A DNA stretch of 64,000 nt from Paraglaciecola sp. L1A13. GTDB taxonomy: Bacteria; Pseudomonadota; Gammaproteobacteria; Enterobacterales; Alteromonadaceae. This document shows positions 27,859 through 37,548 of the stretch, piece after piece (the first letter of the stretch is position 1; each line of letters begins with the position of its first letter). The stretch is taken from NCBI RefSeq assembly GCF_009796745.1, contig NZ_CP047024.1, positions 1,116,001 through 1,180,000 of the forward strand. The letters run 5' to 3'. The notes under the pieces were generated by a model. It was not told the DNA's origin and did no database searches. It saw only the letters and a list, made by a program, of their open reading frames with translations. A program made the translations under genes and the position numbers.

Positions 27859-28551
27859 ATGCGATTACTCATAGTAGAAGATGAAGTGAAAACCGGTGAT
27901 TACCTGAAGCAGGGCTTAACTGAATCCGGGTTTATGGTGTCTTTGGCGCGTAATGGCTTAGATGGACATCATCAAGCGATGACTGAATCCTTTGATGTGA
28001 TTATTTTAGATGTGATGCTGCCCGATGTGAGTGGCTTGCGCATAATACAGTCCATGCGTGAGGCGAATAATCACACACCAGTCCTTTTTTTGTCAGCACG
28101 AGACAGCGTTGACGATAGGGTAAAAGGCCTTGAACTAGGGGCTGATGATTACTTAATCAAGCCATTTGCTTTTTCTGAGGTACTCGCGCGGGTACGCACA
28201 TTACTCAGACGTGGTCAAATTACGCAAGTGCAAGATCAACTGCATGTGGCCGATTTACACTTGGATTTGCCTAAGCGTAAAGTGATGCGTAATGGGACGA
28301 AAATCTCCTTGAGCCATAAAGAGTTTTGCTTACTTGAATTATTGGTGCGCAGACGTGGAGAAGTGCTACCTCGTTCGCTGATTGCATCTCAGGTGTGGGA
28401 TATGAATTTTGATAGTGATACCAACGTTATTGACGTGGCTATTCGACGCTTACGGGCAAAAATTGACGATAACTTCGAGCCGAAATTAATTCATACCGTT
28501 CGTGGTATGGGTTATAAGCTGGACGAAGAGAAAACTGATGAAAATAGTTAG
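27859..28551 (+). CDS. copR: Copper response regulator (CopR/CusR type)
   Basis: The 230-residue OmpR-family regulator has acceptor D51 in [40 protein letters not shown], and a winged-helix domain ending [13 protein letters not shown]...TVRGMGYKL. It is of CusR/CopR length, is divergent from copA and is followed by its kinase, whose start overlaps its last codons by 14 bp. Heavy-metal regulation is inferred from location and the box in the intergenic region. Confidence 0.93.
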   Translation: MRLLIVEDEVKTGDYLKQGLTESGFMVSLARNGLDGHHQAMTESFDVIILDVMLPDVSGLRIIQSMREANNHTPVLFLSARDSVDDRVKGLELGADDYLIKPFAFSEVLARVRTLLRRGQITQVQDQLHVADLHLDLPKRKVMRNGTKISLSHKEFCLLELLVRRRGEVLPRSLIASQVWDMNFDSDTNVIDVAIRRLRAKIDDNFEPKLIHTVRGMGYKLDEEKTDENS

Positions 28552-29935
28552 TCGAAGACCCATGTCACTCACCATTAGAGTGGTGTTGTTTGTCGCGATA
28601 ACCATCTCAGTGTGTCTTATTTTAGTACGTCATTTACTGATCAGCTCGATTGAACATCATTTTATCCAACAAGATGGGGAAGAGCTCGCTGTTATTGTGC
28701 ATTCCATCGAAGATATCTTAGTACAGCACAATGGACAAGTTGCTGACGAACAACAGAGTTTATCGCTAGCTGTGGCGGGGCATCACGGAGTCTTCTATCA
28801 AGTTTCTATGGGGGATAGTAGGCCTTTCTTCAGTAATTCAGAATTAGATTTCGTCGATGCGGCGAAAGAGGCGCCCGTATCCACTCAATTCAATCAAAGT
28901 GACATTCAGCACTGGCAGCTCGGTGACAATATGTATCGAGGAGTAGTGACGTTAATTAAAACTCCGAATGTAGAGTATCGGGTTATCAGCGCTATAGACA
29001 TGAGTTTTCACACGCATTTTCTAACGGAATTACGACATAGTTTATGGTACATATTACTTGGTTCATGCCTACTCACATTATTAGCAGCATGGCTTGCTGT
29101 ATATCAAGGGTTGAACCCTTTACGTGGTTTGAGTGACAAAATGAGGCATATTCAAACCAATAAGCTAGACGTGCGGCTAGATAAACATGCTGTGCCTTTA
29201 GAACTAGAAGATATGGTCCGCTCGTTCAATCATATGCTTAATCGCCTCGAAGAAGGATTCCAGCGCTTATCTCATTTTAGTGCTGATATTGCCCACGAAT
29301 TGCGCACCCCTTTAACAAATATTATTACTCAAACCCAAGTGAGCTTGTCTAAAGTACGTACTAACGACGAATATCGTGACTTGTTATTCTCGAACTTAGA
29401 AGAACAAGAGCGTTTGAATAAAATGATCAGCGACATGCTATTACTGGCTAAGAGTCAAAACGGTTTAATCAAGCCGCAGAAACAGAGCTTGTATCTTAAA
29501 GATGAAATTAACGCCTTGTTTGAATTCTTTGAAGCGTTAGCGGAAGAGTCACAGATTAGATTACAACTAACAGGTGTCATGGCTTATGTCAGTGCCGATC
29601 AGACCTTGTTACGTCATGCGCTGACGAATTTATTATCGAATGCGATCCGCCATACTTTGGCTGGGGAAACCGTCACCGTTCGACTTAGCGAACAAAGCCC
29701 AGATATGATCAGTATTTCGGTACACAACCCTGGCGATACAATTCCTCAGGAACATTTAACACACCTGTTCGACCGCTTTTATCGAGTTGATCCATCCCGC
29801 CAGCGTCACAGTGATGGTGCAGGTTTAGGGTTAGCCATCGCCAAAGCCATTATCGAAGCCCAGGGGGGGATGATAAACGTAGCATCAGCAAACGGGCAAA
29901 CTGAATTTAGTATCTTGCTGCACAAGACTTTCTAA
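28538..29935 (+). CDS. copS: Copper sensor histidine kinase (CopS/CusS type)
   Basis: The 465-residue kinase has a first membrane helix (residues ~10-35), a periplasmic sensor of about 140 residues with several histidines, a second helix (~170-195), HAMP, an H box [16 protein letters not shown], an N box [12 protein letters not shown] and a final [15 protein letters not shown]. This is the heavy-metal sensor kinase layout. The start at 28538 overlaps copR by 14 bp; MSLT at 28562 is an alternative. Confidence 0.92.
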   Translation: MKIVSRRPMSLTIRVVLFVAITISVCLILVRHLLISSIEHHFIQQDGEELAVIVHSIEDILVQHNGQVADEQQSLSLAVAGHHGVFYQVSMGDSRPFFSNSELDFVDAAKEAPVSTQFNQSDIQHWQLGDNMYRGVVTLIKTPNVEYRVISAIDMSFHTHFLTELRHSLWYILLGSCLLTLLAAWLAVYQGLNPLRGLSDKMRHIQTNKLDVRLDKHAVPLELEDMVRSFNHMLNRLEEGFQRLSHFSADIAHELRTPLTNIITQTQVSLSKVRTNDEYRDLLFSNLEEQERLNKMISDMLLLAKSQNGLIKPQKQSLYLKDEINALFEFFEALAEESQIRLQLTGVMAYVSADQTLLRHALTNLLSNAIRHTLAGETVTVRLSEQSPDMISISVHNPGDTIPQEHLTHLFDRFYRVDPSRQRHSDGAGLGLAIAKAIIEAQGGMINVASANGQTEFSILLHKTF

Positions 29936-30112
29936 ACGAGATAATGCGAGGGCTGGCTCGTACTCGTTGGCCAAATGAGAGAAATACTCACTCTGTAACA
30001 TCTTATATATCAGCCCATTATCACTCTGATAATGTGAATTATTTTATTATGAATCATATGGTTAGTTGTGATTTTATTTCTTAGTTAACACTAACTTTGT
30101 GTACCAATAAGT

Positions 30113-30160
30113 TTGCTTAAGCATGGTCGAAAAAGTAGAATAACAATGATTCTCATTTGT
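30113..30160 (+). promoter_or_regulatory. Sigma70 promoter with Fur box before the FTR1 gene
   Basis: TTGCTT (30113-30118) and TAGAAT (30136-30141) are separated by 17 bp. Immediately downstream, covering the likely start site, is a 19-bp Fur-box-like sequence (30142-30160) with the core AATGAT-TC-TCATTT, matching about 12 of 19 consensus positions. This predicts iron repression. Confidence 0.78.
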
Positions 30161-30234
30161 TGTGCATTGGTCGGTTTCTACAGACGGGTGAGCGTATAAC
30201 AAAGGCATATAATATTTCTAAGGCAATACACTTG

Positions 30235-32271
30235 ATGGCATTTTCTCCCCCTTATATACAAGGCTTACGTTCTTCACTCACTTTGCGCCAAAGCCTGTTG
30301 GGCTCAAAAGTACTCGTATTGGCTTTGCTACTCATGATGAGTACGTTTATTTCTGCCTCTATTTCGGCGCAGCAATTGGGCGAGATTGATCCGGTAAAAG
30401 AAAGCCGTCAAATATTGCAGATGGCGGAATATATCGGGGTTGATTATTCTGAGGCCGTAGTTGATGGGGAAGTCGCAAGTGAAGATGAGTTTGCTGAGAT
30501 GCAGCAATTTGCTAAGTTAATATTACAAAAAGGCACTGCGTTGCAAGATGCCAATTTGGCAGATTTTGATTTAAGCCAAACTTCAGTGATGGCTAATGCC
30601 CAGGCCTTACAACAAGCTATTTTAGCAAAATCCTCGATGGATAAAATTCAAGAACTTACGCAGCACATGCGTCAGCAGTTATTGGCCATGTCACCCGCAT
30701 TGCAGTTACCCGCTAATTTGTTACCAAAACCTCAGATTGAAAAATTATTCGAAACTAACTGTTCTTCGTGTCATGGCCCCGCAGGGGAGGGTAATGGCCC
30801 ATTAGCGAAATCATTTAGCCCGCAACCAACGGACTTTACCGAGAAAGAGCGCGCGTTAAATCGTTCGTTGCTTGGTTTGTACGATGCGATTAGCGCAGGT
30901 TTAAACGACACGGCTATGCGCGCTTTTACCGAACTCAATGATCAACAACGTTGGTCGTTGGCATTTTATGCAGGCAGTCTAGCGTTTGCCCCAGATGCCC
31001 AAGGAACTGAGAGCACATATAATCAGCAAATGTCTAAAGCGCCTCATCTTAAAATTGCTCTGCAAAGCTGGATAAACAATAACCCAGTTCAAATTGTTGC
31101 CCAGCACGATAATTTGGCTTTGGCCGATGTCGAACAATGGCGCGCCACACCGGCGGTCTTTTTCAGCCCGTCTGACTCGCCTATTATTACTGCCAAAACT
31201 AATTTAATCGCCGCGGTAGATGCTTATCAAAAGGGTAATTTGTCACAGGCTCAAACGTTAGCGGTTAGTGCATATTTAGATGGTTTTGAGCTAATTGAGA
31301 ATAACCTAGACGCCAGAGACAGCGGTTTACGTAGAACAGTTGAAAGTCAGTTATTAAACTTTCGTAACGTACTTAGTGTTGCAGCAAATAACGAACAAGT
31401 GAATGTAGAGTTACAGCAAATCCTAGCTCAGCTTGATCAAGTGGATAACAAGTTATCTGGCGAAGTACTGTCGAACAATGCGATGTTTTCTGCGTCATTA
31501 ATTATCTTACTGCGAGAAGGGTTAGAAGCACTATTAGTTGTGATCGCGCTTATTACGGTTCTTATAAAGACCCAGCGCCAAGATGCTATCCGTTATGTGC
31601 ATTATGGTTGGATTACCGCGTTAATTGCTGGTGGCGTGACGTGGTGGGCAGCACAAAGCCTGATTAACATCAGCGGCGCTTCGCGAGAGGTAATGGAAGG
31701 AGGGGCAGCGTTACTCGCCGCTGTTATTCTATTTTATGTGGGTTACTGGATGCACAGTAAAACCCAAGCGTCTCAATGGCAACAATATATTCAAAACAAC
31801 GTAGAGCGTCATTTAGGTACTGGCACACTGTGGGGCTTAGCTGGACTCGCGTTTATTTCGGTTTATCGTGAGGTCTTCGAAACCATTTTGTTCTACCAAT
31901 CTTTGTTAACGCAGTCTGTTGGTGACGGTAGCCAAGCAAGTTATGTGTGGTACGGGCTAATTGCGGCTGTTGCGATACTGGCGCTTATTACGTGGCTAAT
32001 GCTCAAGTATTCTTTGAAACTTCCCATCGGGCGCTTCTTTTCGCTTAGCGCGTACTTTATGCTTATTCTCGCTTTTGTATTGGCAGGTAAGGGCATATCA
32101 GCTTTACAAGAAGCCGCCGTGATTGCTATTACCCCTTTCCCAATGGACGTCTCGGTAAGTTGGCTAGGCATATCAGCTACGTGGCAAGGAGTATTGGCCC
32201 AAAGTGTACTGTTGGTAATTTTTGTGCTTTTGTTATCACGCAAAGAGACCAGTCCTAATACGGTTACGTAA
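30235..32271 (+). CDS. Cytochrome c-FTR1 iron permease fusion
   Basis: The 678-residue protein has a signal helix near residues 20-45, a periplasmic region with one c-type heme site (CSSCHGPAGEGNGPL, first Cys near 176), a helical linker, and a C-terminal seven-helix FTR1 domain. That domain has both iron-transport motifs: LREGLEALLV near 426 and YREVFETILFY near 545. FTR1 proteins import iron, usually after oxidation at the membrane surface; the fused heme domain could supply that redox step. A Fur box precedes it. The ATG at 30235 is used since earlier starts lie inside the operator; its Shine-Dalgarno is weak. The copper oxidase CopA nearby is another candidate oxidant. Confidence 0.9.
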   Translation: MAFSPPYIQGLRSSLTLRQSLLGSKVLVLALLLMMSTFISASISAQQLGEIDPVKESRQILQMAEYIGVDYSEAVVDGEVASEDEFAEMQQFAKLILQKGTALQDANLADFDLSQTSVMANAQALQQAILAKSSMDKIQELTQHMRQQLLAMSPALQLPANLLPKPQIEKLFETNCSSCHGPAGEGNGPLAKSFSPQPTDFTEKERALNRSLLGLYDAISAGLNDTAMRAFTELNDQQRWSLAFYAGSLAFAPDAQGTESTYNQQMSKAPHLKIALQSWINNNPVQIVAQHDNLALADVEQWRATPAVFFSPSDSPIITAKTNLIAAVDAYQKGNLSQAQTLAVSAYLDGFELIENNLDARDSGLRRTVESQLLNFRNVLSVAANNEQVNVELQQILAQLDQVDNKLSGEVLSNNAMFSASLIILLREGLEALLVVIALITVLIKTQRQDAIRYVHYGWITALIAGGVTWWAAQSLINISGASREVMEGGAALLAAVILFYVGYWMHSKTQASQWQQYIQNNVERHLGTGTLWGLAGLAFISVYREVFETILFYQSLLTQSVGDGSQASYVWYGLIAAVAILALITWLMLKYSLKLPIGRFFSLSAYFMLILAFVLAGKGISALQEAAVIAITPFPMDVSVSWLGISATWQGVLAQSVLLVIFVLLLSRKETSPNTVT

Positions 32272-32292
32272 ACGTAAAAATCAGATATAAAA

Positions 32293-32314
32293 AAGGCAGA
32301 TAATCATCTGCCTT
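32293..32314. terminator. Hairpin between FTR1 and TonB receptor genes
   Basis: AAGGCAGAT / ATCTGCCTT with an AATC loop lies between two convergent genes. The minus-strand side runs into TTTTT, so it is more convincing as terminator of the receptor gene. Confidence 0.7.
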
Positions 32315-32393
32315 ATTCGTCTTTGTGCATCTACGCATTTAGCTCTTTTGAGCACGCACCCTTTAGAATGCGTGACACAAGAGTTGATCGTAT

Positions 32394-34727
32394 TTAGTAG
32401 AAGCTAACTTTCGCTTCAATACCAAAGATACGCGGTTGATTAACGATACCGGTTAGGTTGTTAAAGTCGATTGCGCCTTTTACGTTTTCTTCATCTGTGA
32501 TGTTACGACCGAACAATGCAACTGTGTAGTTATGTTCGAAGTTTTCGTAACCGATGCGTAAACCGCCTTCTACATTTCCGTCTGTTTGAAACTCAACTGA
32601 CTCGTATAAGAACAAGTTAGTATCGCCTTGGTATGCCCAATCCGTGTATGCAAAGAATTCACCATCGTTACCCATAGGGACTGCATAACGCGCCGTAAAG
32701 GTAAAGATTGATTCAGGTGCCTGTGGGAATGGATTGCCGTCGATCGAGGCGTTAAAACCATTAGGACGTGGATCTATTACAGTACAGTTGCCAGTTGAGC
32801 CAAACGCTTCGCTAGCACCACAAGGCAATACGGTTAACGTATCGTCTTTTATTTCGGTTTTGTTGTAGCTGTAGCCTGCGGTTAAGGTTAAGTAATCATT
32901 AGCCACATATTGGGCGTCAATTTCAAAACCGTAGCCGGTACCTTTATCAGCATTGACCAAGGCAACGTTGTTCGCCCCACCACCGATTGCAGAGAACTGC
33001 ATATCATCGATTTGATAATAAAAAGTGGCCGCGTTTAAACGCAAAGTGTTATCAAGTAAGTCTGATTTAACGCCAAACTCAATGGAGTTAATCGTTTCTG
33101 CATCCGCAACTGAAGGGTCGCCTTCAAAAGCCACGTCGCGGCCTTGAATTGACTGAGCCCTGAAACCATTGGCAAAGCGAGCGAAAAGTGAAGTGTCATC
33201 ATCAACTTTGTAGTTCGCACTTAGCTCCCAGCTGATTTGACCATCGTCAACATTGATGTCGTCATAATTTTGTACGGTGGCATCACCTGTAACCAGTGCA
33301 AAGCCACCAACATTCTGATCGCCAACATGTAATGATTTTTTATCGTGCGTGTAACGTACTCCGCCAGTCACATTTAAGCGCTCGTTAACTTCATAAGACG
33401 TTTGGCCGAATAATGCCCAAGTCGTGTTTGAATGAAACACCGTAGTCGCGCCAAAATAGCCATCAATACTGGTTACATTAAATGATGAATCATAATAAAA
33501 CGCACCGGTCTGCCAGCTAAGCGCATCGTCAGTTTCACTGGCTAAGCGTATTTCTTGGGTAAACTGCTCCAAGTCGTTTAGCTTGTCCTGCGTGACCGCG
33601 CTAAAGCCGATGGCACCTGGGAAGGTCAGTACATCTTCAAAACCACTATTAAACGTAGCGGAAGTAAGTCCACTAGGAACAGGCGTGGTTAAATCGTTGG
33701 TATAAACACCGCCATCAATATCCCCAAGACTTGAGCCTTCAGCTTCTTCATAAGCGGTAATTGAGGTAAATGACATGTCGTCCATGCCCACATCGAGCTT
33801 AAGCGATGCACCGTAGTTGCGATATTCTTGAGGATTGTTATCAGGGCCGTTTCCGTCGATGTCGCCATCGTAATAAATTTTGTCACGGTCGAAGTTTTGA
33901 TTTAAATCGTTGCTGCCTTTGGTAAATACGTTTGCACGAAAAACAGAAGCAGTTCCGTCTAGTTCACGACCATGCACGTTAAGTAAGGCTGAAAAGTCTT
34001 CGCTGGGCGAGAATAATAACTGCCCGCGCCACGCTTTTTCGTCAAAGCCGCCAAAGGCATCATTTTCGCCAGTGTAACCGTTATCGATCCAGTCTGAACG
34101 GTCTTGCGATAACACTGAGAAACGACCAGAAAGGTCTTCAGCTAAGCCGCCACCAACAGCACCTTCGACATTCACAGTACCTAAGTTACCAACGCTCATT
34201 TTCGCGTAAGCATCAAAATCTTCAGTAGGTTTTACCGAGTCAAACTTAACAATACCTGCTGTGGTGTTACGTCCAAATAACGTGCCTTGTGGTCCACGAA
34301 TAACTTCTACTTGCGCTACATCGAACAACGGGAAGCTTTTAAGGCTTACGTTTTCTTTTACTACGTCGTCCATCACGATGGATACAGGCTGAGATGCGGC
34401 TAGGTCGAAATCTGTGTTGCCTAAGCCACGAATATAAAAACGTGGCGCAACGCGGCCGTTAGACGACTCTGCATAAAGGCCCGGTACACGTACTGCAAGG
34501 GCGAGAATATCGTCACCACCAGAAAAAATGCTTTCGAAACGCTCCCCGTTTAAGGTGGCAATTGAAATGGGCACTTCTTGAATACTTTGCGTACGTTTTT
34601 GCGCTGTAACTGTGATCTTTTCTAAGCCTTTGTCTTTTGCCGCAGGCGCTTCCTGAGCGTTAAGAACATGGCTGAAAAGGGCACTGTGTATACAGACCGC
34701 TAATGCTGCTTTAGATAAGTTGGTCAT
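32394..34727 (-). CDS. TonB-dependent receptor, substrate unknown
   Basis: The 777-residue outer-membrane receptor has a signal peptide ending HVLNAQ, a TonB box (LEKITVTAQKR), a plug (RVPGLYAESSNGRVAPRFYIRGLGNTDFD, VEVIRGPQGTLFGRNTTAGIVKFDSV) and a barrel ending FGIEAKVSFY. The plug style (QEVPISIATLNGERFES, GPQGTLFGRNTTAG) is that of a large marine and sphingomonad receptor group whose substrates range from siderophores to glycans and vitamins. It is convergent with the Fur-boxed FTR1 gene and divergent from the TonB operon. No clear Fur or Pho box was seen directly upstream. Confidence 0.92.
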   Translation of the reverse strand: MTNLSKAALAVCIHSALFSHVLNAQEAPAAKDKGLEKITVTAQKRTQSIQEVPISIATLNGERFESIFSGGDDILALAVRVPGLYAESSNGRVAPRFYIRGLGNTDFDLAASQPVSIVMDDVVKENVSLKSFPLFDVAQVEVIRGPQGTLFGRNTTAGIVKFDSVKPTEDFDAYAKMSVGNLGTVNVEGAVGGGLAEDLSGRFSVLSQDRSDWIDNGYTGENDAFGGFDEKAWRGQLLFSPSEDFSALLNVHGRELDGTASVFRANVFTKGSNDLNQNFDRDKIYYDGDIDGNGPDNNPQEYRNYGASLKLDVGMDDMSFTSITAYEEAEGSSLGDIDGGVYTNDLTTPVPSGLTSATFNSGFEDVLTFPGAIGFSAVTQDKLNDLEQFTQEIRLASETDDALSWQTGAFYYDSSFNVTSIDGYFGATTVFHSNTTWALFGQTSYEVNERLNVTGGVRYTHDKKSLHVGDQNVGGFALVTGDATVQNYDDINVDDGQISWELSANYKVDDDTSLFARFANGFRAQSIQGRDVAFEGDPSVADAETINSIEFGVKSDLLDNTLRLNAATFYYQIDDMQFSAIGGGANNVALVNADKGTGYGFEIDAQYVANDYLTLTAGYSYNKTEIKDDTLTVLPCGASEAFGSTGNCTVIDPRPNGFNASIDGNPFPQAPESIFTFTARYAVPMGNDGEFFAYTDWAYQGDTNLFLYESVEFQTDGNVEGGLRIGYENFEHNYTVALFGRNITDEENVKGAIDFNNLTGIVNQPRIFGIEAKVSFY

Positions 34728-35191
34728 TGTGTCACCGCTAGTAAATGTGTGGTTATAGTATGTGTGTATCGCTGCGAAATTATCATCGCATTTCTTTGCT
34801 TCTCGAACAGTTCATCTTCAGCTTTATCAATTGATTGAATATTCTCACTAGTAGAATCAGCTTTATTCGGATAACGCGTTGAAAAAACTAGGCGAAGCTG
34901 GCGGCATATTGTGCCTAAGTATGGCGTTAAAGTCTTGCAAATTTCACCTTGGTTTGACCGAGAGTCGGTGTCTTATTGTGCATACAAGTCATGATTGTAT
35001 TTGGTTGGTCTATCCGTTGAATTTGAAAAAAGCGCACGCAATATACTGGGTGTGCTCGCGAATATCGCTGTCACAAATCCCACACTAACGTGTATGAATG
35101 AACAACCCAATCGAACAAATTAGCTAAAATATGTAACTGAAGTACGAAGTGTTTTAAGGGCGTATAAGCAGGCATCCTATGCCACACAAGG
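34728..35191. other. Non-coding region upstream of the Pho array
   Basis: This stretch lies between the divergent TonB receptor and the TonB operon. It contains one 69-codon reading frame starting at TTG (34879) with no ribosome site and no recognisable protein features, judged spurious. Apart from the receptor's own promoter region I see no further structure. Confidence 0.6.
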
Positions 35192-35269
35192 CTGTCACAT
35201 TTATGAAATATTACTGTCACTTATACGTCATATAGCTGTAATAAAAATGCCACGAGTAACCCCTATCCT
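35192..35269 (+). promoter_or_regulatory. Six-unit tandem Pho-box array and -10 of the TonB operon
   Basis: Six 7-mers start at 35192, 35203, 35214, 35225, 35236 and 35247, exactly 11 bp apart: CTGTCAC, ATGAAAT, CTGTCAC, ACGTCAT, CTGTAAT, ATGCCAC. All are separated by 4-bp A/T-rich spacers. The last pair with AAAA between is close to the Pho-box consensus. The -10 box TATCCT (35264-35269) is exactly 10 bp after the array. This is a strong PhoB-type promoter with room for three PhoB dimers. Confidence 0.88.
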
Positions 35270-35349
35270 TGCGCAAATTCTTAATGAAATACGCTAATCC
35301 GAAAGGTTTACGCTGTTTCGCCATTTCCTTCCAAATAGGGTTTGAGTAC

Positions 35350-36120
35350 ATGAAGTCTACCATTACGTTATCAGCCAGCTTACTCAGTGTAAGTTTGCTT
35401 TTATCTGCATCTGGCTATGCCCAAGAAGATGCATACATTAAGCCGGCCGTTGAAAAAGCGAAAGAGATCAATGACTCAGCCGCTACGTCTCAGCAAAAAA
35501 TCAATAAGATTAATGATCAAATTGATAATAAATTGCAGCAGTTTAAGACGATTAATAAAGAGACCGAAGGACTAAACGTATACAACTCGCAGTTGCGCAA
35601 GCAGATAGCCAGTCAAGTACAAGAAATGGCTGACTTAAATGCTGCTATTGATGACGTAAGTGTTATCGAGCGTCAAATCACACCATTGATGATGCGCATG
35701 ATAGACGGATTAGAGCAATTTATAGCGTTAGATGTTCCGTTTTTAGAACAAGAGCGTGCGACACGTATTGCTGATTTACACCGCATGATGGATAAAGCCG
35801 ATGTTGCTCCATCTGAAAAGTTCCGCCGCGTGATGGAAGCCTATCAAGTTGAAATGGATTACGGACGTACGTTAGAAGCTTACGCCGGTTTACATACGAT
35901 TGATGGTCAAGAACGTAACGTTGACTTCCTTCGTGTTGGCCGTACCGCCTTGATTTATCAAACGCGTGACGCGGGCATGCAAGGTATGTGGAATGCGAAA
36001 GCTCACCAGTGGGAAGCGTTACCGTCAAGCTACCGTACCCAAGTGACGAAAGGCCTGCGTATGGCCAAAAAACAAATGGCACCAGACTTACTGATGTTGC
36101 CTGTAGCGATCACGGATTAA
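35350..36120 (+). CDS. DUF3450 periplasmic protein of the TonB operon
   Basis: The 256-residue protein has a signal peptide (MKSTITLSASLLSVSLLLSASGYAQ) and a long coiled coil (KINDQIDNKLQQFKTINKETEGLNVYNSQLRKQIASQVQEM). A conserved body follows: PLMMRMIDGLEQFIALDVPFLEQERATRIADLHRMMDKADV, YGRTLEAYAG and FLRVGRTALIYQT. This is DUF3450, found first in TtpC-type TonB operons. The ATG at 35350 (AGGG 9 nt upstream) is chosen since longer frames start inside the -10 box. The molecular role is unknown; the coiled coil suggests interaction with the coiled-coil N terminus of the next gene product. Confidence 0.9.
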   Translation: MKSTITLSASLLSVSLLLSASGYAQEDAYIKPAVEKAKEINDSAATSQQKINKINDQIDNKLQQFKTINKETEGLNVYNSQLRKQIASQVQEMADLNAAIDDVSVIERQITPLMMRMIDGLEQFIALDVPFLEQERATRIADLHRMMDKADVAPSEKFRRVMEAYQVEMDYGRTLEAYAGLHTIDGQERNVDFLRVGRTALIYQTRDAGMQGMWNAKAHQWEALPSSYRTQVTKGLRMAKKQMAPDLLMLPVAITD

Positions 36121-36127
36121 GAGCACC

Positions 36128-37537
36128 ATGAAGATGAATCAATTAGTTAAAAATATTGCACTTACGTTGTTGGTTACCTTCACGGCAACCACTGCTATGG
36201 CCGCTGACCCTCTTCCAAAAAGAGAGTCGGCACTGGATTTAGATGCGCTTCTAAAGCAACTAGAACAAGGTCAGTTTCAACAGACTAAGCAAAATACCCA
36301 GCGTGAGAAAGACTTTGCGCAACAACTCGCAGAACAAGATCAAATGTTGCGTGACGCAGGTAAACAGCGTGACAACGCACTTAGTACGTCAGAAACGTTG
36401 GAAACACAGTTTGAAGAAAATGAATTCAAATTAGGCGACTTAAACGATGCGCTAACTAAGCGTCTTGGTTCTCTTAAAGAGTTATTCGGTGTGCTGCAGC
36501 AAGTCGCAGGCGATACTAAGAGTAAATTCTTTAACTCGGTTATTTCGGCACAAATTCCCAACCGTGCACAATTCCTAGACCAGATGGCGCAATCGATGGG
36601 CTCAAGTTCGAAGCTTGCATCTATCGATGAAATCGAACGTGTTTGGTTCGAAATGCAGCGTGAAATGACCGAATCAGGCAAAGTGACACGTTTCAATACC
36701 GACGTTGTTGAAGCTGGTGGCGCTAAAGTAAGCAAAGAAGTGGTACGTGTGGGTACGTTTGCACTTATTGCTGATGGCAAATACCTCGATTACGAAGGTG
36801 CGACTCATTCATTAGGTGAATTAATTCGTCAACCTGCGGGTCGTTACACCGACAGTGCTCAAGAACTACAAGCATCAAACGGTGAATTAGTGGAATTTGG
36901 CTTAGACCCAACCGGTGGTTCAATTCTTAAGCTATTGGTACAAGCCCCCAGCTTAAAAGAACGGGTTGAGCAAGGTGGTTTAGTCGGTTACATCATTCTT
37001 ATCGTAGGCGCACTTGGCTTACTATTAGCGCTCGAACGCTTAGTCACCTTGAGCGTAATTAAAGCGAAAGTGAACAAGCAGCTTAAGTCAGACAAGTTTA
37101 CATCTAACAACCCACTTGGCCGCGTTATGCAAGTACGTGACAAATATCCCCATGCTGACACCGAATCATTAGAGCTTCACCTAACCGAAGCGATTTTGGG
37201 CGAGATACCTAAGTTGTCTCGTAACCTAACGATGATCAAGATCATTTCAGTTGTAGCACCGCTTATGGGTCTACTGGGAACCGTAACCGGTATGATTAAC
37301 ACCTTCCAAGCGATTACATTGTTTGGTACGGGAGACCCTAAATTAATGGCAGGCGGTATCTCGACTGCATTGGTCACTACCGTACTGGGTTTGGTTGTTG
37401 CCATCCCTATGACGTTGTTATACGCCATGCTTAACACCCGCTCTAAAGATGTTGTGTTCATTCTACAAGAGCAAGCGTCAGGTGTGATTGCAGAGCGTGC
37501 TGAGCGTATGGAAACAAGTTCAACGCCAAACGCCTAA
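36128..37537 (+). CDS. ttpC: TtpC-like MotA/TolQ/ExbB proton channel protein
   Basis: The 469-residue protein has a signal peptide (ending TTAMAAD), a periplasmic coiled coil (residues ~30-130) and a globular region. A C-terminal ExbB-like domain has three membrane helices, including VVAPLMGLLGTVTGMINTFQAI and GISTALVTTVLGLVVAIPMTLLYAML. This long ExbB variant is TtpC, required by the Vibrio TonB2 system. It lies 7 bp after DUF3450 and before a normal-length exbB, so the complex has two ExbB-type proteins. Confidence 0.92.
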   Translation: MKMNQLVKNIALTLLVTFTATTAMAADPLPKRESALDLDALLKQLEQGQFQQTKQNTQREKDFAQQLAEQDQMLRDAGKQRDNALSTSETLETQFEENEFKLGDLNDALTKRLGSLKELFGVLQQVAGDTKSKFFNSVISAQIPNRAQFLDQMAQSMGSSSKLASIDEIERVWFEMQREMTESGKVTRFNTDVVEAGGAKVSKEVVRVGTFALIADGKYLDYEGATHSLGELIRQPAGRYTDSAQELQASNGELVEFGLDPTGGSILKLLVQAPSLKERVEQGGLVGYIILIVGALGLLLALERLVTLSVIKAKVNKQLKSDKFTSNNPLGRVMQVRDKYPHADTESLELHLTEAILGEIPKLSRNLTMIKIISVVAPLMGLLGTVTGMINTFQAITLFGTGDPKLMAGGISTALVTTVLGLVVAIPMTLLYAMLNTRSKDVVFILQEQASGVIAERAERMETSSTPNA

Positions 37538-37548
37538 GGTAATTAGCT

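Noticed and set aside
34728..34880. Fur or Pho box directly upstream of the second TonB receptor
   Set aside because: No sequence close to either consensus was found, so its regulation is left open.
34879..35088. 69-codon reading frame upstream of the TonB operon
   Set aside because: It starts at TTG with no ribosome site, has no signal, domain or hydrophobic pattern, and lies in a regulatory gap.
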